Position numbers and translations under genes: made by a program
Part shown: positions 42,197 through 51,872 of the stretch, piece after piece
How positions within the stretch are numbered: position 1 is the first letter of the stretch
How the letters are laid out: every line of letters begins with the position of its first letter
Notes under the pieces: generated by a model
The model's database searches: none
Seen by the model: only the letters and a program-made list of their open reading frames with translations
Told to the model about the DNA's origin: nothing
Assembly (NCBI RefSeq): GCF_014650175.1
Contig: NZ_BMUL01000002.1
Span: forward strand, 5,150 to 69,149
Reading direction: 5' to 3'
Origin: Streptomyces termitum
GTDB taxonomy: Bacteria; Actinomycetota; Actinomycetes; Streptomycetales; Streptomycetaceae
DNA: 64,000 bases

Positions 42197-42716
42197 GTGA
42201 ATCCCCCGTCTACCTCTCTGACCCTAAAGACACGTGGCCGGTAATAGTACGTAGGTACGGGTGTCCTTAGTTCCCGCTCCGTGTGAAATCCAGGTGACCC
42301 GCCCGCGTCCGGCACCTCCGCGCGCACCCTCCCCCGCCCGCTCCCGAGCTGCTCCGGAGCGTTCCGCTTCTCCCGCTTCCGTCCTCCTCCGCCCCTTTCC
42401 GTCCCTCTCCGTCCCGGTCCGACTCCGTCAGGTGCGGGCCGGGAGCGGAGAGCGACGCTCCGGTCCGGCGGGGTGAACTCGCGCGGCGGACCGGCGGCGG
42501 GGCCGTGACGCGGGCGGTACGGGCGGTGACGCGAGGGGCGGGGGCGCCGGGAGGGGTGGCGCGCCCGGCGATGTGACCGGCACCACACCGCGGTGTGACC
42601 GGCGCCACACGGCGGTCCCACAGGGTGGGACGGACCGCCCGCCGCCCCGCCCGGTGGCGCCCCTTCCGCTATCCGTGACGCCCCCGCGTTGTCCGGGGGT
42701 CGGCGGGGAGGGCAGG
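42197..42716. promoter_or_regulatory. Non-coding region between the divergent Ter modules
   Basis: 520 bases without a supported gene. The lyase side holds an A/T-richer TAATAGTACGTAGGTAC (42243-42259), a promoter candidate. The TerD side holds tandem 22-base repeats and a dyad (listed separately). Pyrimidine-rich CCGTCC and CTCCG runs fill 42320-42430. Confidence 0.6.
42572..42630. repeat. Tandem 22-bp repeat plus dyad upstream of the TerD-tail gene
   Basis: TGTGACCGGCACCACACCGCGG (42572-42593) is followed directly by a copy with two changes (42594-42615). The junction forms the perfect palindrome CACACCGCGGTGTG. Next comes TCCCAC-AGG-GTGGGA (42616-42630). It is probably an operator array for the Ter locus. 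Confidence 0.7.
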
Positions 42717-43634
42717 ATGGCCGTCATGACGCACGCGATGCTGAAGGGCTCGAACGTCCCTCTCGACACCGCGGCCGTACGGGCCGTGCTCCGCTGGACC
42801 CCGGGCCCCGGGGTCCCCGACGTGGACGCCTCGGCCCTGGTCCTCGGGCCGGACGGGCGGGTCCGCTCCGACGAGGACTTCGTCTTCTACAACCAGCCCC
42901 GCCACCCCTCGGGCCTGGTCCGGCGGCTGCCGAAGAAGCGGGTCGCCGAGGGACTGACGGACACCGTCGAGGCGGATCTCGCCGCGCTCGACCCGGCCGT
43001 CGACCGGGTGGTGCTGGCCGCCTCCTCCGACGGGGGCACCTTCCGCTCCGTGACGGACCTGCGGATCGCGCTGTACGACGCGACGGCCGGGCCCGACCGG
43101 GAGCCGCTGGCCTTCTTCGACGTGACGGCCGAGACCGGCGAGGAGACCGCCGTCATCTGCGGCGAGCTCTACCGGCGGGGCGACGGCTGGAAGTTCCGCG
43201 CGGTGGGCCAGGGCTATCCGACCGGTCTGGTGGGGCTGGCGACGGACTTCGGCATCTCGGTGGACGAGGACCCCGGGGCCCCGGCGCCCGGCCCGGACGC
43301 CGGGGACTTCGGCACCGGCGCCGGTACGGCCGCCGGCGGGAACCCCGACCTCGACCTGACCGTCGCCCACGCCCCCGTGCCGCCCGGCCCGTCGCTGCCC
43401 GCGGTGCCGTCCGTGCCGCCGATGCCCGAGCGGGCGCCCGCCTACGGCTATCCGCAGGAGCGGCCCGCGCCGGCCTACGGCTACCCGCAGGAGCCGCCGA
43501 CCGAGCCCGCCCCCGCGTACGGCTACCCGCAGGGGCCCTCGTACGGCTATCCGCAGCCGGTGGGGGCCGCGGCGGGCCCGGAGGCCGCCGACTTCCGGAT
43601 GCCGCCGATGGGGCCGCAGTTCCAGCGCCCGTGA
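42717..43634 (+). CDS. TerD-domain protein with YGYPQ-repeat tail
   Basis: 305 residues. Residues 1-185 form a TerD/CABP fold ([65 protein letters not shown]). The [13 protein letters not shown] calcium loop of the other TerD proteins is replaced by [13 protein letters not shown], so calcium binding may be lost. After a Pro-rich linker come four YGYPQ copies. ATG at 42717 has GGGGAGGG five bases upstream. It is divergent from the lyase operon and convergent with the TerA/TerD-like gene. Confidence 0.85.
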   Translation: MAVMTHAMLKGSNVPLDTAAVRAVLRWTPGPGVPDVDASALVLGPDGRVRSDEDFVFYNQPRHPSGLVRRLPKKRVAEGLTDTVEADLAALDPAVDRVVLAASSDGGTFRSVTDLRIALYDATAGPDREPLAFFDVTAETGEETAVICGELYRRGDGWKFRAVGQGYPTGLVGLATDFGISVDEDPGAPAPGPDAGDFGTGAGTAAGGNPDLDLTVAHAPVPPGPSLPAVPSVPPMPERAPAYGYPQERPAPAYGYPQEPPTEPAPAYGYPQGPSYGYPQPVGAAAGPEAADFRMPPMGPQFQRP

Positions 43635-43662
43635 CGCCGCGGCGGCCCGGCGGGGGCCGCCG

Positions 43663-44400
43663 TCAGGTCCGGCTCTTGTAGCCGCGGCCCCACTGGAGGC
43701 CCCAGCCGTAGAGCCGGTCCAGCTCGGCCTGGAAGCCGTAGACGAACCGCACCTCGCGCCGCACCAGCAGCTCGCCCTTGCTGTTGTCCACGGAGAAGAC
43801 GGCGCAGGAGCGGGCCTGCGGGGCGCGCTCGTCGAGGTCGATCTCGATCCGGGGGCCGTTGCTCGGGTAGAGGGTGATCTTGGCGTGCGTCCGGTCGAAG
43901 GCCGGGGTCTGGTCGTAGATGTACGCGAAGAACAGCAGCCGCTTGATCTCGTCCTGGTGGTCGAGGTTGACGAAGATCGTCTCTCCGGAGGGGGAGCCGA
44001 ACCGGTCGTCGCCGCTGAGCTTCACGTACGGCGCGTCGTTGAGGTCGCCCATGAAGCCGCCGAGCGGCTGCACCACGCCCTTGCTGCCGTCCTTGAGCTC
44101 GTACAGGCAGCCGAGGTCGAGGTCGACGTTGACCATGCCCTGGGTGTGGGCCTGGACGACCTCGGGCCGGAAGAGCTGGGCCGGGTTGCGCAGCAGCCGG
44201 CCGCTCTGGCGGGAGCGGCCCTCGATGTCGGAGCTCCGCATCCGCCAGGAGAGGTTGACCCGGAGGTTGCCGGTGGCGCCGCCCTGCTTGGCGAGCGAGA
44301 CCGTCGGCCGGCGCCGGGTCAGGTCGATGGTGTGGGACGCGCCCACCCCCGTGTCGAAGGACGTCGTTCGTCCAGGAAGAAGATTGTCCCAGAAGGCCAT
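43663..44400 (-). CDS. TerA/TerD-like tellurium-resistance family protein
   Basis: 245 residues starting MAFWDNLLPG. The middle contains VNVDLDLGCLYELKDGSKGV, PYVKLSGDDRFGSPSGETIF and ITLYPSNGPRIEIDLDER, the pattern of the Streptomyces TerA-like branch of the TerD superfamily. It is the last gene of the minus-strand Ter operon, separated from the DUF475 gene by a perfect 16-bp hairpin, so it may have its own transcript. Confidence 0.85.
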   Translation of the reverse strand: MAFWDNLLPGRTTSFDTGVGASHTIDLTRRRPTVSLAKQGGATGNLRVNLSWRMRSSDIEGRSRQSGRLLRNPAQLFRPEVVQAHTQGMVNVDLDLGCLYELKDGSKGVVQPLGGFMGDLNDAPYVKLSGDDRFGSPSGETIFVNLDHQDEIKRLLFFAYIYDQTPAFDRTHAKITLYPSNGPRIEIDLDERAPQARSCAVFSVDNSKGELLVRREVRFVYGFQAELDRLYGWGLQWGRGYKSRT

Positions 44401-44441
44401 CGGCCCCCACCCCCACCGTCGGTCGCCTTGTCCGTCACACG

Positions 44442-44478
44442 CCTGCGGGGCGGCCGGACGCGCCGGCCGCCCCGCAGG
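44442..44478. terminator. Perfect 16-bp hairpin between DUF475 and TerA-like genes
   Basis: CCTGCGGGGCGGCCGG and CCGGCCGCCCCGCAGG pair perfectly over a 5-base loop. It probably limits read-through from the DUF475 gene into the TerA-like gene. Direct repeats of GTCACACCCCGGA flank it at about 44503 and 44550. Confidence 0.75.
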
Positions 44479-44542
44479 GAAGCGTTCCTCATTGTCCCCG
44501 GCGTCACACCCCGGAACGGGGCGCACGCCCGGGTGCAGGGTG

Positions 44543-45691
44543 TCACACCCCGGAGCTCACCTCGGCCTTGTCCCCGGACGCGCCGGAGCCGCCCTCGGCC
44601 GCGGCGAGGGCCTTGTTGCGGCGGACCGAGGACCAGAAGGACCAGGCGATCAGGATGACGCCGATGGAGCCGGTGATGACCTCGGGGATCTCGTACTGGA
44701 TGGTGACCAGGAGGAGGACGGCCAGGGCGCCGATGGCGTAGTGGGCGCCGTGCTCCAGGTACACGTAGTCGTCCAGGGTGCCCTGCTTGACCAGGTAGAC
44801 CGTCAGCGAACGGACGTACATGGCGCCGACGCCGAGGCCGAGCGCCATCAGGACGATGTCGTTGGTGATGGCGAAGGCGCCGATGACGCCGTCGAAGGAG
44901 AAGGAGGCGTCGAGGACCTCCAGGTAGAGGAACATGAAGAAGGCGGCCTTGCCGGCCAGCTGGACGACGGTGACCTTCTTGCCGCTGCGCTTGGCCGCTT
45001 CCTCGGCCTCGTGCTCGCGCTCCTCTTCCTCCTCCAGCTTGTTCTCGAAGTAGCCGGAGAGACCGCCGACGACGAGGTACGTGATGAGGCCGGCGATGCC
45101 GGAGATCAGGACGGTCTGCGCCTTGTCGACGTGCATGCCGCCGTGCTGGTGGGCGTGGGTGGCGAAGGTCATGGCGCTGACGAGCAGGACGACGAGCGCG
45201 ATGCAGACCGACAGCATGTCGACCTTGCCGAGCTTGGCGAGCGGGCGCTCGATCCAGCGCAGCCACTGGATGTCCCGGTCCTCGAAGATGAAGTCGAGGA
45301 AGATCATCAGGAGGAACATGCCACCGAAGGCGGCGATCGACGGGTGCGCGTCGGTGACCAGTTCCTGGTAACGGTCGGCGTCGTTGAGCGCCAGATCGAC
45401 CGCTTCGATCGGGCCGATCTTGGCGCTGACCGCGACGATCACGACGGGGAAGACCAGGCGCATTCCGAAGACGGCGATCAGGACGCCGATGGTGAGGAAG
45501 ATCTTCTGCCAGAAGGCATTCATCTTCTTCAGGATCCCGGCGTTGACCACCGCGTTGTCGAAGGAGAGCGAGATTTCGAGGATGCAGAGGATCGCGACGA
45601 CCCCGAACGCTTCCCACCCACCGTACAAGACCGCGGCCACCAGGCCGAGGACGGTGATCGCGAACGACCAGCCGAAGGTTTTCAGAACCAC
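44543..45691 (-). CDS. DUF475/TerC-type integral membrane protein
   Basis: 382 residues with seven or more transmembrane helices. The diagnostic LEISLSFDNAVVNAGILKKM and later LDASFSFDGVIGAFAITNDI are the two acidic TerC-like signatures (SFDN and SFDG). A charged cytoplasmic loop rich in Glu (LEEEEEREHEAEEAAKR) separates the halves. TerC proteins are metal-linked membrane partners of TerD. ATG at 45691 lies 30 bases after the TerD stop, so the two are probably co-transcribed. Confidence 0.9.
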   Translation of the reverse strand: MVLKTFGWSFAITVLGLVAAVLYGGWEAFGVVAILCILEISLSFDNAVVNAGILKKMNAFWQKIFLTIGVLIAVFGMRLVFPVVIVAVSAKIGPIEAVDLALNDADRYQELVTDAHPSIAAFGGMFLLMIFLDFIFEDRDIQWLRWIERPLAKLGKVDMLSVCIALVVLLVSAMTFATHAHQHGGMHVDKAQTVLISGIAGLITYLVVGGLSGYFENKLEEEEEREHEAEEAAKRSGKKVTVVQLAGKAAFFMFLYLEVLDASFSFDGVIGAFAITNDIVLMALGLGVGAMYVRSLTVYLVKQGTLDDYVYLEHGAHYAIGALAVLLLVTIQYEIPEVITGSIGVILIAWSFWSSVRRNKALAAAEGGSGASGDKAEVSSGV

Positions 45692-45720
45692 TGTCTACCC
45701 CATTGTGTGATAACGCGGCT

Positions 45721-46296
45721 TTACGAAACGTTGACCCCGAAGTCTAGAGCGATGCCGCGCAGCCCGGACGCGTACCCCTGACCGACGGCCCGGAACTTCC
45801 ATTCGCCGTTGTAGCGGTAGAGCTCACCGAAGATCATCGCCGTCTCGCTGGAGGCGTCCTCCGAGAGGTCGTAGCGGGCGAGTTCCTGTCCGTCCGCCTG
45901 GTTGACCACGCGAATGAAGGCATTGCTGACCTGGCCGAACGTCTGGCCACGGTTGTCCGCGTCGTGAATGGAGACGGGGAAGACGATCTTGTCGCAGCGC
46001 TCCGGCACTCTGGTGAGGTCGATGACGAGCGACTCGTCGTCACCATCACCCTCACCGGTGAGGTTGTCGCCCGTGTGCTCGACCGAACCCTCGGGGCTGC
46101 GCAGCTGGTTGTAGAAGACGAAGTATTCGTCACCGAGCACCCGGCCGGCCTGGCACATGAGCGCGCTGGCGTCGAGGTCGAAGGGGGCTCCGGTGGTGGA
46201 CCGCGCGTCCCAGCCGAGGCCCACCAGGACCTTGACGAGATTGGGTGCGGCCTTGGAGAGGGAGACGTTGCCTCCCTTGGCGAGCGTGACGCCCAT
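45721..46296 (-). CDS. TerD family calcium-binding stress protein (copy 2)
   Basis: 191 residues. [33 protein letters not shown], the calcium loop [15 protein letters not shown] and [18 protein letters not shown] are full TerD signatures. The Met at 46296 matches the family start (MGVTLAKGG) and has AGGAACC upstream. It is 191 residues like copy 1 and about 65 percent identical by eye, an adjacent duplication. Confidence 0.92.
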   Translation of the reverse strand: MGVTLAKGGNVSLSKAAPNLVKVLVGLGWDARSTTGAPFDLDASALMCQAGRVLGDEYFVFYNQLRSPEGSVEHTGDNLTGEGDGDDESLVIDLTRVPERCDKIVFPVSIHDADNRGQTFGQVSNAFIRVVNQADGQELARYDLSEDASSETAMIFGELYRYNGEWKFRAVGQGYASGLRGIALDFGVNVS

Positions 46297-46338
46297 GGTG
46301 TTCGGTTCCTCCCCGGTGAGTGCGGCTGCCATGAGGCA

Positions 46339-46372
46339 CGTCCGGCGCCGCACGAGCGTGCGGCGCCGGACG
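46339..46372. terminator. Perfect 15-bp hairpin between the two TerD genes
   Basis: CGTCCGGCGCCGCAC and GTGCGGCGCCGGACG pair perfectly over GAGC. It sits in the 141-base gap between TerD copies 1 and 2 and may act as attenuator or processing site. Confidence 0.75.
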
Positions 46373-46437
46373 GTCGGTCGAGCGGACGCGGCCCGGACCC
46401 CTGCGGCCCGGGCCGGGCGGCCCTGTGGTGCGACGGA

Positions 46438-47013
46438 TCAGACGTTGACGCCGAAGTCCTGCGCGATGCCGCGCAGGCCCGAGGCGTAGCCCTGGCCGAC
46501 CGCGCGGAACTTCCACTCGGCGCCGTTGCGGTACAGCTCGCCGAAGACCATGGCGGTCTCGGTCGAGGCGTCCTCCGACAGGTCGTAGCGGGCGATCTCG
46601 GCGCCGCCGGCCTGGTTCACGACGCGGATGAACGCGTTGCGCACCTGGCCGAAGGACTGCTGGCGGTTCTCGGCGTCGTAGATCGACACCGGGAAGACGA
46701 TCTTGGCCACGTCGGCCGGAACGCCCACGAGGTTGACCTTGACCTGCTCGTCGTCGCCCTCGCCCTCGCCGGTGAGGTTGTCACCGGTGTGCTCGACGGA
46801 GCCGTCGGCGCTCTTGAGGTTGTTGAAGAAGACGAAGTCCTGGTCGTTGCGCACCTTGCCGGCCTCGCTCACCAGGATCGCGCTGGCGTCGAGGTCGAAG
46901 TCCGTACCGGTGGTGGTGCGGACGTCCCAGCCCAGACCGACGGTCACGGCGGTGAGGCCAGGGGCCTCCTTGGTCAGCGAGACGTTGCCGCCCTTGCTGA
47001 GGCTGACTCCCAC
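46438..47013 (-). CDS. terD: TerD family calcium-binding stress protein (copy 1)
   Basis: 191 residues from GTG at 47013, chosen because the family starts [15 protein letters not shown] and ATGGAGGG stands just upstream; an ATG at 47025 would add four residues. It has the complete double calcium site [16 protein letters not shown] and the C-terminal [13 protein letters not shown]. TerD proteins sense calcium or metals and are linked in Streptomyces to differentiation and stress. First gene of the Ter operon. Confidence 0.92.
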   Translation of the reverse strand: MGVSLSKGGNVSLTKEAPGLTAVTVGLGWDVRTTTGTDFDLDASAILVSEAGKVRNDQDFVFFNNLKSADGSVEHTGDNLTGEGEGDDEQVKVNLVGVPADVAKIVFPVSIYDAENRQQSFGQVRNAFIRVVNQAGGAEIARYDLSEDASTETAMVFGELYRNGAEWKFRAVGQGYASGLRGIAQDFGVNV

Positions 47014-47179
47014 GAGTCCCTCCATAGGTTTTCAGGGGCAGCGCCCCCGGTCGTGCGTTGGCATCGGATCAACGACTGGATCCTAGTGACGGGTTCCCAG
47101 TCGAAACAGGCGATTCGCCCGGGGAATCGGAGGTGTCGGCCGAAGCCCGGTGAACACCCGCCGTTCCGAGCGTGCCACT

Positions 47180-47638
47180 TCAGAGGGTTTCGAGCGCCTT
47201 CACGTACGCGTCGAGGTCGCGCGCGTCCGGCAGGGCGTTGACGACGGTCCAGCGGACCACGCCCTCCTTGTCGATGATGAAGGTGCCCCGGACGGCGCAG
47301 CCCTTCTCCTCGTCGAAGACGCCGTAGGCGCGGGACGCCTCGCCGTGCTTCCAGAAGTCGGAGAGCAGCGGGTACTCCAGGCCCTCCTGCTCGGCGAAGA
47401 CGCGCAGGGTGTGGATGGAGTCGTTGGAGACGGCCAGCAGCTGGGTGTCGTCGTTGACGAACGTCGGCAGGTTGTCGCGCAGCTCGCACAGCTCGCCGGT
47501 GCACACGCCGGTGAAGGCGAAGGGGTAGAAGAGGAGGACCACGTTCTTCTCGCCGCGGAAGTCCGACAGCCGCACGGTGCGGCCGTGGTTGTCCTTCAGC
47601 TCGAAATCGGGGGCCTTCGTGCCGACCTCGATCGCCAT
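47180..47638 (-). CDS. Peroxiredoxin, AhpE/PrxQ type
   Basis: 152 residues. The peroxidatic Cys46 is in FAFTGVCTGELCELRD, with a second Cys five residues on (Cys51), the CxxxxC pattern of PrxQ/Bcp rather than 1-Cys AhpE. A third Cys is in EKGCAVRGTF. VLLFYPF and WTVVNALPDARDLDAYV complete the family match. ATG at 47638 follows GAAGGGATGCG. It reduces peroxides; the block Ter-Prx-DUF3052-aceE is a familiar Streptomyces order. Confidence 0.9.
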   Translation of the reverse strand: MAIEVGTKAPDFELKDNHGRTVRLSDFRGEKNVVLLFYPFAFTGVCTGELCELRDNLPTFVNDDTQLLAVSNDSIHTLRVFAEQEGLEYPLLSDFWKHGEASRAYGVFDEEKGCAVRGTFIIDKEGVVRWTVVNALPDARDLDAYVKALETL

Positions 47639-48177
47639 CGCGTACGCATCCCTTCGACGGGGCCCGGCCCTCTGGGCCGAACCGGTGAACCCCACCCTAC
47701 GGCCTGCCCGCCGGCGAACCGGGGACGGCCCGGGAAGGACCGGGGAAGGCCCCTGGGGAAACACTCCCGGGAACCCCCCGAGAACCCCCTGAGACCCCCG
47801 AGGAGACCCGCTGGGCCGTCCGGGGCGGGGCGCGGAGCGGGGCACGGTGTACGGCTCCGAGGGCGGGAGCGGGCTTTCCGCGCCGGGGCTTCCGGGCGGG
47901 GCGCCCGAAGGGACTTCCGAGCCGGGCTCCCGGGCCCGGGCGGGCGCGCCGGGGGGGCGGGGCGCCGGGCGGGCGGGGGCGCCGGGTTTCCGGGCCCGGG
48001 CGGGCGGGCGCGCCGGGGGGCAGGACGCCGCGGGCCAGGGTGCCGGGGGGCGCGCTGGGGGGCGGGGCGCCGGGCGGGCGGTGGGGTGGGCGCGCCGGAG
48101 GGCGGTCGGGCGGGCAGGGGGCGGGAAAAGCGGAAGCCCCCGCCGGGGTGCGGCGGGGGCTACGCGCGGTGGAGAGG
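47639..48177. repeat. G-rich GGGCGCGCCGGGGGG repeat region without a gene
   Basis: 539 bases between the peroxiredoxin start and the DUF3052 stop. 47697-47815 is strongly C/A purine-skewed (GGGGAAACACTCCCGGGAACCCC). 47930-48130 consists of imperfect repeats of GGGCGGGCGCGCCGGGGGGC with near-total G/C. Open frames here are products of composition. G-quadruplex-forming potential is high on the plus strand. Confidence 0.7.
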
Positions 48178-48600
48178 TCAGCGCTTCGGGGCGACGAGTC
48201 GGCTGCCCGCCCAGTCCTTGGCGACGCTGATGCTCTTGGTCTGGGAGAGACCGGCGGTCTGCGCGGCATCGTTGATGTCGCTCGGCTCGATGTAGCCGTC
48301 GCGACCGGTCTTCGGAGTCAGCAGCCAGATGATGCCGCCGTCCTCCAGGAAACCGATGCTGTCCACCAGTGCGTCGGTGAGGTCACCGTCCTCGTCGCGG
48401 AACCAGAGGACGACGGCGTCGGCGACGTCGTCGTAGTCCTCGTCCACGAGCTCCTGGCCGGTGGTGGACTCGATGCCTTCACGGAGATCCTGGTCGACGT
48501 CGTCGTCGTAACCGATCTCCTGGACCACCTGTCCGGGCTCGAACCCCAGCCTCGCCGCCGGGTTGGTCCGCTCCTCCGCGTGGTCCGCGGTCGCGCTCAC
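48178..48600 (-). CDS. DUF3052 family protein
   Basis: 140 residues from GTG at 48600 with AGGAGG upstream. ARLGFEPGQVVQEIGYDDDVD, DAVVLWFRDEDGDLTDALVD and GGIIWLLTPKTGRDGYIEPSDI are typical DUF3052. It is a small acidic protein usually beside aceE in actinobacteria, divergent from it here as well. Function unknown. Confidence 0.92.
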   Translation of the reverse strand: MSATADHAEERTNPAARLGFEPGQVVQEIGYDDDVDQDLREGIESTTGQELVDEDYDDVADAVVLWFRDEDGDLTDALVDSIGFLEDGGIIWLLTPKTGRDGYIEPSDINDAAQTAGLSQTKSISVAKDWAGSRLVAPKR

Positions 48601-49053
48601 GGCTTGCCTCCTGATCGTGTATCGGAAAATGCTCGGGCCGCGCATGCGCGCGGCGCTGGCCGTAGTCCACACGTGACGGGGCGGATCGCGCAAGTACCCG
48701 GCCGCCGAGACCGCCGAAACGGTGACGTTTGGGGCTGTCTCGCCGCAACTTCCGGCACATTTCGACAGCACTCCGTGATCAAGGGTGCGCGATTCGTCCC
48801 GCTTCGCGGGCTTCTACGTCTCCAGTCTGCCCTCAGTCTGCCGAACGCTTTACCGGAACGCATGCGCGGATTGGGCGTAAGGTTGCGATTTGACCGCACT
48901 GCGTACACGCGAAAGGCGCGGGGAGGACCGCCTCTCGGTAAAGATGACGTGTGACTCGGGCCGGGTACACGATGGACCTCCCGGCATCGGGACATCCCGG
49001 CCCCAACGGGGTACCTCCCTCGTGGGGCTCCCCCCGACCAGCGAAGGAACAGC
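48601..49053. promoter_or_regulatory. Divergent DUF3052-aceE promoter region
   Basis: 453 bases with no gene. AGGTTGCGATTTGACCGCAC and CGGTAAAGATGACGTG (48880-48950) lie on the aceE side and include TTGAC-type -35 candidates. CCAGTCTGCCCTCAGTCTGCC (48829-48841 and following) is a short direct repeat of AGTCTGCC. No riboswitch was recognised. Confidence 0.55.
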
Positions 49054-51786
49054 GTGGCTCCCGGATCCGATCGCAACCCGATCATCATTGGCGGCCTTCC
49101 CAGCCAGGTCCCGGACTTCGATCCCGAAGAGACCCGGGAGTGGCTCGACTCCCTCGACGCGGCGGTCGACGAGCGGGGCCGGGAACGGGCCCGCTACCTG
49201 ATGCTCCGACTGATCGAGCGCGCCCGCGAGAAGCGCGTGGCCGTGCCCGAGATGCGCAGCACGGACTACGTCAACACCATCGCCACCAGGGACGAGCCCT
49301 TCTTCCCCGGCAACGAGGAGATCGAGCGCAAGGTCCTCAACGCCACCCGGTGGAACGCGGCCGTGATGGTCTCGCGCGCCCAGCGTCCCGGGATCGGCGT
49401 CGGCGGCCACATCGCCACCTTCGCCTCCTCCGCCTCCCTCTACGACGTGGGCTTCAACCACTTCTTCCGGGGCAAGGACGAGGGCGACGGCGGCGACCAG
49501 ATCTTCTTCCAGGGGCACGCCTCCCCCGGCATCTACGCCCGCGCCTTCCTCCTCGACCGGCTGACCGCGACCCAGCTCGACGGCTTCCGCCAGGAGAAGT
49601 CGAAGTACCCGAACGGGCTGTCGTCCTATCCGCACCCGCGGCTGATGCCGGACTTCTGGGAGTTCCCGACGGTGTCGATGGGCCTCGGCCCGCTCGGCGC
49701 GATCTACCAGGCCCGGATGAACCGGTACCTGGAGGCGCGCGGGATCGCCGACACCGCCAAGTCCCACGTGTGGGCCTTCCTCGGCGACGGCGAGATGGAC
49801 GAGGTCGAGTCGCTCGGCCAGCTCTCCATCGCGGCCCGCGAGGGCCTCGACAACCTCACCTTCGTCGTCAACTGCAACCTCCAGCGCCTCGACGGCCCGG
49901 TCCGCGGCAACGGCAAGATCATCCAGGAGCTGGAGTCGATCTTCCGGGGCAACGGCTGGAACGTCATCAAGCTGATCTGGGACCGCTCCTGGGACCCGCT
50001 GCTCGCCCAGGACCGGGACGGCGTCCTGGTGAACCGCCTGAACACCACGCCGGACGGGCAGTTCCAGACGTACGCCACGGAGACCGGCTCGTACATCCGC
50101 GACCACTTCTTCGGCGACGACCACCGGCTGCGGGCGATGGTCGAGTCCATGTCCGACCAGCAGATCCTGCACCTCGGGCGCGGCGGCCACGACCACAAGA
50201 AGATCTTCGCGGCCTACACGGCGGCCAAGACGCACAAGGGCCAGCCGACGGTGATCCTGGCCCAGACCGTCAAGGGCTGGACCCTCGGCCCCAACTTCGA
50301 GGGCCGCAACGCCACCCACCAGATGAAGAAGCTGACGGTCGACGACCTGAAGCGCTTCCGGGACCGGCTGCACATCCCGGTGACCGACAAGGAGCTGGAG
50401 TCCGGCCTGCCGCCGTACTACCACCCGGGCCGGGACTCCGAGGAGATCCAGTACATGCACGACCGCCGCAACGCGCTCGGCGGCTACGTGCCGACCCGCG
50501 TCGTGCGGGCGAAGCCGCTGGCGCTGCCGGAGGACAAGACCTACGCGGCGGTCCGCAAGGGCTCGGGCCAGCAGTCGATCGCCACCACCATGGCCTTCGT
50601 CCGGCTGCTGAAGGACCTGATGCGGGACAAGGAGATCGGCAAGCGCTTCGTGCTGATCGCCCCGGACGAGTACCGCACCTTCGGCATGGACTCCTTCTTC
50701 CCGAGCGCCAAGATCTACAACCCGCTGGGGCAGCAGTACGAGGCGGTGGACCGCGAACTCCTCCTGGCCTACAAGGAGTCCCCGACCGGCCAGATGCTGC
50801 ACGACGGGATCTCCGAGGCCGGCTGCACGGCCTCGCTGATCGCCGCCGGGTCGGCCTACGCCACCCACGGCGAGCCGCTGATCCCGGTCTACGTCTTCTA
50901 CTCGATGTTCGGCTTCCAGCGGACCGGCGACCAGTTCTGGCAGATGGCCGACCAGCTCGCGCGGGGCTTCGTGCTCGGCGCCACGGCCGGCCGGACCACA
51001 CTGACCGGCGAGGGCCTCCAGCACGCCGACGGCCATTCGCACCTCCTCGCGTCGACGAACCCGGCGTGCATCGCGTACGACCCGGCGTTCGGCTTCGAGA
51101 TCGCGCACATCGTCAAGGACGGCCTGCGCCGGATGTACGGCCCCCACGCGGAGGACGTCTTCTACTACCTGACGGTCTACAACGAGCCGATCCAGCACCC
51201 CGCCGAGCCGGAGGACGTGGACGTGGAGGGCATCCTCCAGGGCATCCACCGCTTCCGGCGCGGCGAGGCCGGCGCGATCCCGGCGCAGATCATGGCCTCC
51301 GGCGTCGCCGTGCCGTGGGCGGTCGAGGCGCAGCGGATCCTCGCCGAGGAGTGGAACGTGCGGGCCGACGTCTGGTCCGCGACCTCCTGGAACGAGCTGC
51401 GCCGCGAGGCCGTGGCCGTCGAGGAGCACAACCTGCTCCACCCGGACGAGGAGCAGCGCGTCCCGTACGTCACCCGCAAGCTCCAGAGCGCCGAGGGCCC
51501 CTTCGTGGCGGTCTCGGACTGGATGCGCTCGGTGCCGGACCAGATCGCCCGCTGGATCCCCGGCGCGTACACCTCCCTCGGTGCGGACGGCTTCGGTTTC
51601 GCGGACACCCGGGGCGCCGCCCGCCGGTACTTCCACATCGACGCGCAGTCGATCGTGCTGGCGGTGCTGACCGAGCTGGCGCGCGCGGGCAAGGTGGACC
51701 GGGCGGTCCTGAAGCAGGCGGTGGACCGCTACCAGCTCCTGGACGTGGCCGCCGCCGACCCGGGCGCCGCGGGCGGCGACGCCTGA
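49054..51786 (+). CDS. aceE: Pyruvate dehydrogenase E1 component, homodimeric type
   Basis: 910 residues, GTG start with AAGGAA upstream. [29 protein letters not shown] and the thiamine-diphosphate motif [10 protein letters not shown] leading to [14 protein letters not shown] are typical of AceE. The enzyme decarboxylates pyruvate and passes acetyl to E2, feeding the TCA cycle. The C-terminal domain carries [15 protein letters not shown] and the metabolic enzyme end. The E2 and E3 genes are not in the window, which is normal for Streptomyces. Confidence 0.97.
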   Translation: MAPGSDRNPIIIGGLPSQVPDFDPEETREWLDSLDAAVDERGRERARYLMLRLIERAREKRVAVPEMRSTDYVNTIATRDEPFFPGNEEIERKVLNATRWNAAVMVSRAQRPGIGVGGHIATFASSASLYDVGFNHFFRGKDEGDGGDQIFFQGHASPGIYARAFLLDRLTATQLDGFRQEKSKYPNGLSSYPHPRLMPDFWEFPTVSMGLGPLGAIYQARMNRYLEARGIADTAKSHVWAFLGDGEMDEVESLGQLSIAAREGLDNLTFVVNCNLQRLDGPVRGNGKIIQELESIFRGNGWNVIKLIWDRSWDPLLAQDRDGVLVNRLNTTPDGQFQTYATETGSYIRDHFFGDDHRLRAMVESMSDQQILHLGRGGHDHKKIFAAYTAAKTHKGQPTVILAQTVKGWTLGPNFEGRNATHQMKKLTVDDLKRFRDRLHIPVTDKELESGLPPYYHPGRDSEEIQYMHDRRNALGGYVPTRVVRAKPLALPEDKTYAAVRKGSGQQSIATTMAFVRLLKDLMRDKEIGKRFVLIAPDEYRTFGMDSFFPSAKIYNPLGQQYEAVDRELLLAYKESPTGQMLHDGISEAGCTASLIAAGSAYATHGEPLIPVYVFYSMFGFQRTGDQFWQMADQLARGFVLGATAGRTTLTGEGLQHADGHSHLLASTNPACIAYDPAFGFEIAHIVKDGLRRMYGPHAEDVFYYLTVYNEPIQHPAEPEDVDVEGILQGIHRFRRGEAGAIPAQIMASGVAVPWAVEAQRILAEEWNVRADVWSATSWNELRREAVAVEEHNLLHPDEEQRVPYVTRKLQSAEGPFVAVSDWMRSVPDQIARWIPGAYTSLGADGFGFADTRGAARRYFHIDAQSIVLAVLTELARAGKVDRAVLKQAVDRYQLLDVAAADPGAAGGDA

Positions 51787-51817
51787 GCCGCCCGGACGGC
51801 GCGTAACGCCTGGTGAG

Positions 51818-51846
51818 GGGCGGTGGGACCGGTGGTCCCGCCGCCC
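51818..51846 (+). terminator. Terminator after aceE
   Basis: GGGCGGTGGGACC and GGTCCCGCCGCCC pair with one T-G over a 3-base loop, 31 bases after the stop. It is also usable by the convergent I36 gene. Confidence 0.85.
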
Positions 51847-51872
51847 TTCGGCACGTCCGGGCCTGGCGCCGG

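Noticed and set aside
38510..42244. 1244-codon plus-strand open frame over the Ter biosynthetic operon, plus a 1194-codon minus-strand frame
   Set aside because: Both are shadows caused by GC-rich third positions; the three minus-strand genes in the other frame carry all recognised motifs and overlapping start/stop signals.
47847..48230. 127-codon Gly/Arg-rich frame in the G-rich block
   Set aside because: Entirely repeat-driven composition with no ribosome-binding site or conserved feature.
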